A stretch of 40,579 nucleotides of DNA from Mnemiopsis leidyi (Eukaryota; Ctenophora; Tentaculata; Lobata; Bolinopsidae), in NCBI GenBank assembly GCA_000226015.1, contig JH154487.1, positions 116,242 through 156,820 on the forward strand, read 5' to 3'. Shown piece by piece: positions 11,801 through 23,800 of the stretch. Position numbers and translations under genes: made by a program. The notes under the pieces were generated by a model. The model saw only the letters and a program-made list of their open reading frames with translations, did no database searches and was not told the origin of the DNA. Position 1 is the stretch's first letter, and every line of letters starts with the position of its first letter.

Positions 11801-14800
11801 GTAAGAACTCTGACTCGTGAAGCAATACGGACACTGACTGTCGACCCTAATGTTCAGAATTACAAACATTCCAGAACCCATTCTGAACCTGTTTCTATGA
11901 CCTATGGTCAGGAGAAGATTCCATGGAAACGAAACTGTGAGTACTCTTCTTATCTTGTAGTTATTATTGTTACTGTTGTTGTTGTTCTTGTTCTCGTTCT
12001 TGTTCTCGTTCTTGTTCTTGTTCTTGCTCGTGTTGTTCTTGTTCTTGTTGTTCTTGTTCTTGTTGTCTTTATACTTCAGGTGACAGGTTTCTGTTGTTAC
12101 TGTAGCACTGTTGTGAGTAAATTCGGTTGCAGCATCACCATAACTCACAGCTTACAAAGTATAAATTGTGGTTTTTCTCTTATACCATCTGCTTTCGATT
12201 ATGTCACAGAAGCTTTCTACTCAACATGTGAGTATGTGACTCCAGACTGTGACCGAAGATGAACTTATCGCTCCTGCTGATGATTTTCTTTCATTTGTTT
12301 GTTTTCTTACTTTACTTGTTATGTAAAGGTTGCACTAAAGATTGGACTGCACGGACTGCTCTCATATCATTTATCACAAGTTTTGGCCCAGTTTATCTAA
12401 ATTCCGCAATGGTTTACCCCCGAAATGTCAGATTTAGAAAATTTGGCATTGTCGAGACTTAATATAACTTCGAAGGAGACATGGCTATAATTTCTCAGAA
12501 CTTGACAGCCTCGTCCAAATCAAATTACCCAAATATCCCACATTATTCAAACTACCTAATATGCAACATACATCACGACCCTATCCAAATTAACACCTAC
12601 AAAACATGGGAAAAGCAAATTTCTGGCACGACAACCACATTTATGACGTCACAACGCAAGCGGCATGGCAAATAATTATACACAAATCTACTCGTAGTCT
12701 AAACGATCAGATCGTCTTTCCAAATTATTTTTAATTACCTGCACTGCTATCATAAGAAAAATGCTCGTTTCACACGGCTCTAGTGTCTTCCAGAGCGGTA
12801 TGTCTACATGTCGATACAGTTTAGCGATAGTTTTTATAATCGGTCAATGCTTGCCATGTCTCAATCGTGCAGGTTCTCTATTTTACTGATATCTGAGAAG
12901 TATCTATTTTTGTATCTGCTATTCTAGAAACACATTTTTAGTAGCCTAGTTTGAACCTCTTTTTTATAGTAGCCTAGTTAAAGTTGCTTAGTTGCACAAT
13001 CGTTGATGTGGTTGTTTCTAGTGATATTTGTTAAGTATACTTTAAATCGCGCCGTTATTTCTCGCAATTGCTATTCCAGCACAGTCCTGTAGATTCTTTG
13101 TTTTGGTGATAAGTATCAAATATCAATGTTTGTATCTTTTATTTTAGTGAGCTCTGGTGGCCGTTTTACGGTGTTGGATTTCGGTGACAGTGTAATCATG
13201 TGATGATGTGTATATTTAGAAGCCTTATAATAACTATTTAGAACATTCTATATGAGGATGGAAAATTAGGAGTAATTTAGTTTATGGATGACTGCGTCGC
13301 ATAAGTGTTTCTAAAAAGTAAAAAGTATGGACTCATTTTAAGTTTTCATGCTTGAAATCACCGTCTTCGCAGATTGTCCCGGGGCTCCTTTTTCTCCGGA
13401 AATTTCTATTCCTGCCTGGTATCATGTTAATAATTAGTAACCTCACAGGTGTCTTATCTGTTTAATTACCCACAAAACAAAACATATTAGTTCGAAAGAT
13501 CTGAAACGGAGCCAACTTGTTAACCAAGCGAAGTCACCAGAACGAGTAACATTATCCTTGGGAGGGTGCTCTTTTTGTTTGTTTTGCAAAACTTTTCTCT
13601 TCTTACCATCTACCCCCTCCTCTACACAGTCTACTCCTCCTCTACACAGTCAACCCACCAACTGTATCTCAGTTCTCACTCATCATGTTTCTGTATTTCT
13701 TTCTGTTTGTATTTACTCTAGTTTGCCACGTTGAGTTTTTTACACAAGCACATATATACTGTATATATACTGTATACATATATACTGATATATTCTGTTC
13801 AATCCGCTCATTCCGTCTGACAAAGGATTTAGCGCTACGTAAGTATGTCCCATAATGAAATAGCGGACTGCTGAGGGAATGTGAACTCGAGGCTTAAGCA
13901 ACATCAGTCCCGAATAATCTAGTAACATCTGCCCAGATTAATCTAGACTGTTGTCCCGCCAAGTCTCGTGAATATCAGGCTGTGTCAGGTGAGGTAAGAG
14001 CTAATAAAGATTACACGACACCTGATACCTCTAAGTTCCACCTCACTTCATCCTATCCTCTTCCACTTCTCTGGCACATATGTCTTGTGTCTCGTTCTTT
14101 TCACTGTCTGCTTTGTTTTGATGGGCTTGTTCTGCAGTTGTTCTAATTGTATAGTCCTTTATGAAGTACTTTTTATTGTTATATCATCTTGTACATTGTT
14201 TTGTACTGTTTATTGTCTGTGTTACTGTTGACGGGGAAAAGGTAAAATGTTCGCGAAAAAGTGGACGTATTAAAAATCTCACATTAGACAATGTTTCTGA
14301 TCCTGCAAATAGATTTCTCTCTTCCTCTGGCTTTCTTCCAACCCTCAGTCTATCTAGACATTCAATACCTCATGTGAATGCACCTCTCCTCCGAGTTTCG
14401 ACTTTAGGAACCTGTAATTATACCATATATGGAATAACAATGTTCTCGCAGTAGTCAGCTTCACAGTTCACGTTTATTAGCTTTGCTGGTCTTAACTGTA
14501 GCTCTTTCTTTGTCCTTATAAGCGTCATATTGTTCGCTTCATTATTATCAGTGTATGGGACTATTAATTCTTATCTTTTCTATCAATAGTCCTCACTGAA
14601 TAAGAACCGCGTGTTTGACTATAATTACGAGTAAATCTTTTGTACCTACTTGAATATATTTAATGGCAAATCTTTTGTATCTATTTATGTATTTTTTTCG
14701 TAATCGCAAATGTTTGACTATGCGAAATCTCATCGTTTCCCACTAAGCCTGTTCTAGAACAAGTTTATGTTAAGACTCAATAAGATAGGCCAAACCTCAG

Positions 14801-17800
14801 GTAGTTCTCATTAAAAGTACAATCTAATGTTATTACATATATCTGTGTAGTTTGTACAAGTTAGTACAATTATGAAGGTCATTTCATCTCCTCTGCCACT
14901 AAATAAATACCGATTTGGCGGCTCTCTTATACCCTGGACAAAACTTCTACCGTATAAAACTCTGGTTATTACTGCAATTAGAACGTCTTGCTAGTTCAGT
15001 ACTTTCTCGAAGGAGGTAGTAATCAGCGTCTCCGTCATCGTTTCTTTGTTCCGATCATGAAACTAAACCCTCGCCGTACACTAAGACCATACTGATAGAC
15101 CATAATGATAGAATATTTTATACCGACAATCCCTTCTCCAAGTCTGCCAAATAAGCTATATCGATCTCCTATCTTGTCAGTTCACAGCTAAAGTATGTGC
15201 CATTCCCTAAGGCTTGTGCTATTGCTTAAGTTATGCTATTCGCTACTTTCAATTTGTGCGTTTGCTATGTTTATTTATCACTTAGAAGCTAAATTATTCA
15301 CCATTAATTATTCATCATCTACTAGTTTACCTCGCAAGTTTGCCGTTTTGATACAGCAACTCTACAGCTTACTCCAGGTCCCATGAATATAACTAACCAC
15401 ACAGCTGTAACTATATAACTAACTACACCGCTTTTATCAGTTTCGTATAGTTGTGATACTTTAACACGCTCCAGCACACTCCATCTCGCTGTATATTGAT
15501 GTCCACCTGGAACCCGGGCCCATTGCTAGATCTTTCCTTGAAAAGCATGCATGTTAAATCTAGCTGTAGTTAACGCAGACTGTAATGCTTTATCGCCCGC
15601 TTTATCGTTGGCACGTTGCCAATATATTCCTTATAAACAGCAACATTAAACCCTCTTAATTGTTCACCATGTCTCTGTTACAATATACACTATACACTGT
15701 TAGTTATTACACTACACCCAGCGTATCTAACGACGGTTTCATTGTGTTTGTTTTGCTAAAACTTCTTTGTTTGAAGCTATGTTCTGTTGCCGTGAAAAAA
15801 GCTCAACAAACAGTGTTCTGAACAGTTGTTAAAAAGTTGTATAAACAGTTGTATAAGCAGTTTTATAGACAGTTGTACAAACAGTTGTATGCACAGTTGT
15901 ATGCACAGTTGTATAATCAGTTGTATAATCAGTTGTATAAACAGTTGTATAAACAGTTGTATAAAGATAAACAGTTCCTTACCCGACTTTACACCGCCCA
16001 GTTTTATGGCTGGTTGTATAGCGAGACTCAAGACAACTCACTGAACTGAAGCAGCAGAAACCCTCCCAGAAGTGCACTATTCTCTATACAGGAAGATACA
16101 AGACACTTTTAACTGACGGATATACACGTGCTGCAAGGACCTTTACTGTCTCTCTTTGTGTGCTAATATTTTGTTGTTTTGGCGGGAAGGGACTGAGACA
16201 GTTGGATGGTGAAGACCTCGTGACGTCATACAAAGTCTAGTGTGACGTCACGTTACCTAGTAACGGTTACCTAGTAACGGTTACCATGTCTCTGCCCGAA
16301 GAACAACTAACCTGGTTGTTGTCGACTGTACCTACTTACGGAGCAAACGGACAGAAAGCCCGAGCACGGAGTTACAGCCGCTTCAATCGTGTAGGACATT
16401 GTAAGTCCTTCATCTTACTCAGAGTTGTCAGGGATTCCTTGGAAGTATCCCACGTTTTTATCACAGTGACTATACTCCACTGTAATCCTGGAGGAAGTTG
16501 TTAATATACTTAGTAGTTGCAGCCGCCGTTTAAGATCACAATATAATGCAATATTTACAATACTCTACTATACTATACACAATACTTATCAATATTTCGA
16601 TACGATAGAATACTCTACAATACAACACAATAAAATACAATGAAATTCTATACAATACGATACTTTACAAATCCATACAATTCTACACAATACTATACAA
16701 CACAATGCAACACTGTACAATAATATACAGTACAATACAATACAATACAATACAATACAATACAATACAATACAATACAATACAATACAATACAATACAA
16801 TACATTACAATACAATACAATACAATACAACACTATACATTTCAGCTGTACAGAAAGAACGACAACCCTCCATAACCTTCAAAGAGGTCACCAAAGACGG
16901 GATGATTGCGTTCGAGTTTATCACGTCTAAAGCTAAAGCTATCAGTATGCAGGTGGACTACAACACTACGCCAGAGGACATGGCCAAGAATCTGGTATGT
17001 TAACTCCTGGCTCTTGGGACTGGGGAGGTTTTATAGTCCGAGTTTAGTTGCATGTTGAGTTTTAGTTGCATGTTGAGTTTTAGTTGCATGTTGAGTTTTA
17101 GTTGCATGTTGAGTTTTAGTTGCATGTTGACTGTTGAGTTTTGAGTTGCATGTTGAGTTTTAGTTGCATGTTGGGTTTTAGTTGCATGTTGAGTTTTAGT
17201 TGCATGTTGAGCTTAGTTTGCATTTTGAGTTTTAGTTACATGTCAAGTTTTAGTTGTATGTTAAGTTTTAGTTGCATGTTAAGTTTTAATTGCATGTCGA
17301 GTTTTAGTTGCGTCTGTAACTATCGATAAATAGAAGAGTCAAAAGCCGTTCTGTTTGGAACAGTACGAAGTGCTTGATAGAAAATTGGCACGTTTATTTA
17401 TCAGTTCATTTTCTTATGTCACGAGACAAATTTCCGTCCAGCTAACAAATTCGCAAATAGCAGTTTTTTCCGGATTTAGTCCTGAATATATAAATACAAC
17501 ATAATCAATTTACTGCAAGTTGTTATGAAACCACTATTCTGTATTTGAACAGCTAGATATGTTCACACAGCCTGTTGGAACTATTCACTGCCTTAACAAG
17601 TCTTAATCAAATACATCTTAAGTTTATTTAGTGTATTTTTCAGAGCGCTTTAATTGATTTGCTCCTAATTCAATTAACCGTTATCCTAGTTGAAGCTGGT
17701 CATGTCTACCTAGCGCTGGTTTTACTTATGGAATTGTTTTGAATTGCCACTTTTCTACTCCTTGTAAATAGTGTCAGCTTTCCGCTTGTGCTTGATATCT

Positions 17801-20800
17801 CGTGCTCTTTCCACCAGATTTATTACCGAAATCTGTTGCCAGTATTAAAATTTATCTTCATTAATTACAAGTATTAACAGTTAGATTTAGGAGATGTGTG
17901 GTATGGAAGTATGTATTGGTTATTTTCAACTCAACTGGCTCACATTGTAGTTCGTTTTATCGGCTCAATCTTATCACTCATTACTTCAAAAACTCAGCCC
18001 AACACTTCGGTAATTGCGTTCTAGATCTCTACACTATTTTAAATTTCTACACTATTCTTCAATTACAACTATTTTCTTAATACCCTATAAGTTATAATGT
18101 TTCTATGATTGCTCATTGCACTTTATACCACGCTTAAGAGCGATGATAGCGATGATGCAAGCATCCATTTTATGAAATCATAGCTGAAAGTGAGGCTACC
18201 AACTCGAATTCCCCAGTGAAATCATAATTTTTATGTTTTTGTAATAAATTGGACGTAATGAAAGGATCAGTCACTAAATGTACTTAAGTTTAGTATTCGT
18301 AACGAAAGTTTAGTATTCGTAACAAAATGTACGTAATGTAATATTTGTACCAAAATAAACGTAATGTAAGTATTTGTATCATAAAAACGTACATTTCAGA
18401 TCGACAAGAAGCACCTGGACAAGAACCACTCTGAGATATTTATAGAGATGTGTGGTCGAGTGTTGAAGATGGCGCGGGAGCAGGAGGCGGAGAACAACGA
18501 CACCAACAGTAGTGAGGAGTCTGAGTCCACTGTGAGTATCTCCTACTGCTATAGCTTAGCTACAATAGCTTAGCTACAATAGGTACAGCTATAGTCGCTA
18601 TAGCAACTAAACGTTCTTTAAGAGTAGCTATAGCTACTATGGGCTAAGTTTTGGATTTTCTGAGTAGCACTCAAATCTTCTGTGGATCTTCAAATTTCTT
18701 TTTTCAATGAAGTTGATTCTAAGGTTATCGCAAGAGGCCAATCTAACTGTACTACGACAACCGAGTTAGGCCATTCCTTCGATAAGATTCCAGAAGTCTG
18801 GTCACGTGTGTAACCCCGTGTTCCAGGACACCGATCAGAAGACGATAGAAGACAACAACACGTACAAACAGCCTGCCCCTAAATCACAGAGCGTTGCTAA
18901 GCAACCCAAGGAGAAGGATTCAGCTGCAACTACTCCTGTTCCTAAAGAGTCTCCTTCTAACCCTCCTTCAAGATTCAAAGTAATTCCTGTAAGTTTTGAA
19001 TCTGTTTGCCAATGCTGTCGGGTTTCAAACATCTACATGTTTTTTGCAATAAACCAAAAAGATAATCTTAACATTATTTTTTGATTAGTTTTCAACCATG
19101 GTAACAGCCCCAAATCTGTAACTTGGAAACGGTGAAAAATTCGATTGGAGACGTGTTCAAAACACTTACAGCTTACGTACGTGATGAAATGCCTGGAAGG
19201 AATGCCTTTAGGAACTTTTGCAATGGTATTCTCAATCAATCCTGTTCGAAAGAATGCAGTTTGGTCATGAGTGCATTCCACTCCAATCCTATTAGCGAAG
19301 CTAAGACCCTAGATCGCCCATGTTTATCTTCGTATCTCGATTCTTTGTTACAAAAAAAATTAGAGACAGGATCCACCGGTGGAATCTAGACCGTACTATT
19401 GTAAATGTGTTTATTGTGTAAAGAAAGAATGGGATGAATGTCCGGTATTTTAAATTCCCTTCTAGTTCCTAGTCACGCACCGAGTGACAGAGAGAGAAGG
19501 GAGAGAGAAAGGGAGTGGCGGGAAGTTCTCCAGAAAGTGACACTGTCAAGTGAAGGAGCCGAGGCAATGAACATATCATGATGGGTCCTTAGTTTTAAGC
19601 TTTGTTTTTCTCGTCCTTACATTAAGCGTTCGATGAAGTCTCCATTGATTACGTAGTTTTAATGATCACCTTGAAACTGAAAAATACCATTTCCCTGTTG
19701 TTATAGTACAACATATTACAAATTTGGCAAGTGTCCAGCTCGATCCAAATCTGGCGGTGAAATTGTCAAGTACAGCTGCGAGGCTGCAGCCAGAAAACTG
19801 CAGCACTTAACACAGTGTAACGCGGGAACTAGATCAGCGTTTATAAAGCTAGGTTTGTGCATTTCCTAAACGGCTAATCACCTGGATACACAACATACAT
19901 TATTTAATTACTTAAATTCTTCAATCTGATCATATTTAGAATTCCATTAAATACTAACGGGCGTCCTTATTATTTATTTTTTGCATTGCACATTTGTAGT
20001 ACACAAATATACCTGCTTAATGCATATAGGCTATAAAATATGTGCATTTTAACCCAGCGCGAAGATGCGAGAATCCCGTGCACTTCGACTCAGATTTTCC
20101 GCTAAACTTCAATTAACGACCGTTACGATTTCACGATTAGTTCCAATCACGTGATCTTCTATTTCCTAGTTACCATACTGTGGATGAGCGGCTGCATCAC
20201 TCTTAGTTACTCCCTGCTGCTTTAGCAGTTTTATCGGTAAATTTGTGGCTATTTTTATCTCGCGATACCGTGCTTTACTTCAAACAATTTCAATAAAGTT
20301 TGTGTCTGGATTTTTTGGTATAAGTGTGTTATTTAAGTTAACATTTCTTGACGCATCAAGCATTAACATGACTTAAAAATCTTGTTGTGCCGTTTCTTTC
20401 TATCGCAAATCCTTGTTCGACCTTTTTTCTGTCTCATCATGGACATATCATTGATCTATATTTTATGTGATCTATCTAAGTGATCGTGCCTGCAAAGTCC
20501 GTGAACTAGAAATCAATGATGTCTTATAAAAGTTCGGGAACATGTCAGATTTAAGAAACAATACAATGCGATGGAGCACATTGCCACTGTCTTGTCGTTA
20601 TACGGGTTACGTTAAATTATCCCATAACGCTTATAGCTTAATAGCGACAATAAGTTTAGCATCTACAATGTGTTTTGTTTTAACACTTTCAGAAAAAGTT
20701 ATTTTTCGTGATCCGTAATATCTTCAATATTTCCGTCCATCAGATGCGGTTCAAAGCGAGACTTAAATCTTTTGTGCTTCAAATGGCTGGTTGTATAAAG

Positions 20801-23800
20801 TTGTCATTATTTTCGAATATTGATTAATTGATTGAATGCTCACGTTTTGTTATAAATTTTACCAAACAATTGATATCTCCACTTCCTTCTTACAGAAGCT
20901 AACTGTTTTGGTATAATCACAGAACCATTTCATGGTTTATCTGCAGGATGATTGTACAAGATACGTGATTTTTCTGATACCATCCACCTGCCCGGCTCCT
21001 CTCTTTATCTTGCTCTCTTTATCTTGCTCTCACAGTTCGACTACACCGTCAAATATCTACATACTGCAGTTTAACCTGTTCTTTGAGTTGAGCCTTTCAA
21101 TATACATAGTATCAGACTATCAGTATGTCTCTCGAAGTTTTTGAATGTTGTTAGATAAATCTTTGATGCAATTTAGCAGGGTTCAAGGATTACAAAAATA
21201 TAAGTTGAGCAGCTGTAAATCTGCTGATTACACAGTTTCAAAATTTAGACGAATCTGTTGTTAACATCTGCTCATGTCGTGTCTACAAAAAGTGTACATT
21301 TCAGGGAGTAATTATTTGTAATCAACGTTGTCATCTGTAGTAGTGGTATTTATTGTTTCTAGTCGCACCAATACATAGTGAATACATGTTTTACAACCTG
21401 CACCCTGTACAAGAACTTATGTTACGTTAGAATATTAGATGTACACGAATTCTTCTGGTGACGTTTTACGTCTTCATTAACAATGATAAATCCCGTAATT
21501 TTGATTAAAAGCATGATTTATACTTTTAAAAAGCATTCAGTATCCATAAACGATTCTCTCTCTATCAGAAATTCAAATTCATTGAAATTTTCACTCGCTC
21601 ACTGGACTATGGCATTAATGCACTTTAAGTCTATTCGACCACATTTTTGCAAATCGACCATTAGTAAATTTGTCGCTAAATAACCGCATATTATTTACTG
21701 TACCACGTGACACGCAATCAAGAACTAAATATGTTATGATAATTTGTTGCCAATACTCAAAATTGACTGTACCAATATAGAAACGTTTTTGCCACGTTTA
21801 TTTATGATAACCTTGGCAATGTCGTATTCACAGCGTATAAAGGCGGTAGCATGAGACATAAGCATGAAATAAATCATACGACCAAGGACAAAACCTCGCG
21901 AAATGTTTCACTTGTTTCTTTCCTCTTCTATAATTCATCTCGTTAAAGCGTGAGCTATCCGGTTTACCTGACTTCCGCTTAGCCAGCTTCCCTCTGCCGG
22001 TCGAGAATCTGTAAACGAAGGAAACGTAAGCAGTGATCGTGTTTGCAGATAGTAGTCAATGACTAGACCGATTTATTGTTAAATGTGGTCATTTGTGACA
22101 GAGATGTCTAACGACTGGGGCATTGTGTTTGAATGGCTTTTGAAAAATCTCATTTTATTTTGTTTTTCAGTATACACAAGTGCTCGGCCCGTAATCTAAT
22201 CTTGTTGCTTAATTAAAGGCTCCTCGTAGATGCGTGTAAAAATATTATCATTTTGAGAGATCGTGAATACTGCTCATTGGCCAAATAGGAAATTCAGTAC
22301 ATTATACCGCTACAGCGCAGCTCAGTGAGAGTATACGTCAGGTTGTGTGGCTGTCTTTAAACTTGTATGTTACTAAGTTACTGTTGTGTTACTAAGTAAC
22401 TGTCGTGTATCTTAGTAACTGTCGTGTAACTTAGTAACTGTCGTGTTACTAAGTAACTGTTGTGTTACTAAGTAACTGTCGTGTAACTAAGTAACTGTCG
22501 TGTTACTAAGTAACTGTCGTGTTACTAAGTAACTGTCGTGTAACTTAGTAACTGTCAACTCTTGTGTTACTAGGTTATTCGTATGCTACTAAGTAACTCT
22601 TCTCTAACTAAGCAACTCTTATGTAACTTAAGTTACTCTTGTGTTGCTACGTTTATTTATGATAAATCTTGTGTAATAATCTTGTGTAAATAATCTTGTG
22701 ACTAAGTAACTCTCGTGTAACTGAGTAACTACTCATCTGTTCGGCTCGTCATTCTTAGTTTATACTACGATTCTTTTGTTGTTATTTTTCTTGAGCAGCT
22801 ACAAATAAAAACAGGGCTCACACTATGGCAACGTCATCTAAGCTGTTTTTCCAGTTTTTTATATGTTCAGGAATTGATCGTTTTAATTTGACGAGAAGAG
22901 ATACTACTGCATCTCCAAAGTACAGAGCACAGCGTAGTTCAGACCATATCAATCATTCAAGGACCATGAACTCGTAAAGAATTTCAACGAAGACTTGTAA
23001 GCGCTGCGGAATTTGATGAAAATGGTCATGTGATCTGAAGTAAGTGTTGAAGTCCAGGCCTCCCAAAAGTAATTGAATGTACCAGATCAGGTGATCATGA
23101 AGTTAAGTGGAAATGGAGGGAACATACGGCTTGTCTGTGTACTAGTTTCTTATACGACTTCTTTGTGTTTTTTAACTTGCTATTCATTACCGTGCTACGA
23201 CGATCGGTAGAGCAATCGGAACTTGGTCGGTTGCTGATATTCGCTACTTCTGATCATGTTTGTTGTTTGTATTGCCGCACTGCACAAATCCTCTTTCTTT
23301 GTCAGGTGTCCCTTGGGGGCAGCCTCCAGACCTAACACAGCTGAGAAACACGTTCTTCTAGAAAATATTCGGCGCAGAATTCTCAAACACGACACAGCTC
23401 CGTGTAGACTATACTTTCCTGTACATTTCCCCTGGCAAGGTGCCAGCACAACACCTCACTATCTGTTGTCACCATGGTAACATTACACTCTCCTGATGTG
23501 ACGACAACTGCTCTACACTGCACTGTAGTCGTGTATATAACTGTGTGTACTAATGTATGTTGTACTTGATACCTGAACTATGAAGAACTACTGAAGTTCC
23601 AGATAACACGATACATCTCATCTGTCTACTTACTGGCTGAGAGATCTACTAGCACTCATATTCCGTAGTGTTCATGATTTACTGGGATTCTAGCCAAACA
23701 CGTGACCGCAAATTCTACACCGAAATGTGATGATGACAGACCGTGTTTTGTACCGTGTTGTAGAGATTATCTTGTTAGTTAGCAGTGTCATTAGTGGTTG

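Larger units (their letters stand above)
11937..16274 (+). other. WNK intron (4.3 kb)
   Basis: Contains a (GTTCTT)n tract, an ATATACTGT-rich patch (13750-13790), the 12-bp array at 15832-15966 and, at its right edge, the CRE/X-box cluster. ORFs at 11738-12262 (read-through), 12259-12462, 14161-14454 and 15195-15386 lack splice or homology support. Confidence 0.65.

Noticed and set aside
12259-12462. 67-aa hydrophobic ORF
   Set aside because: AT-rich intronic sequence giving Leu/Phe by composition.
14161-14454. 97-aa ORF with a hydrophobic N-terminus ([13 protein letters not shown])
   Set aside because: A signal-like start, but the rest looks random, with no promoter or homology; kept as a very weak possibility only.
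16589-16795. Tyr-Cys-Ile-Val-Leu minus-strand ORF
   Set aside because: Artefact of the ACAAT pentanucleotide repeat.
22366-22735. CRISPR-like array
   Set aside because: Direct tandem units without unique spacers in a eukaryotic intron; it is a minisatellite.
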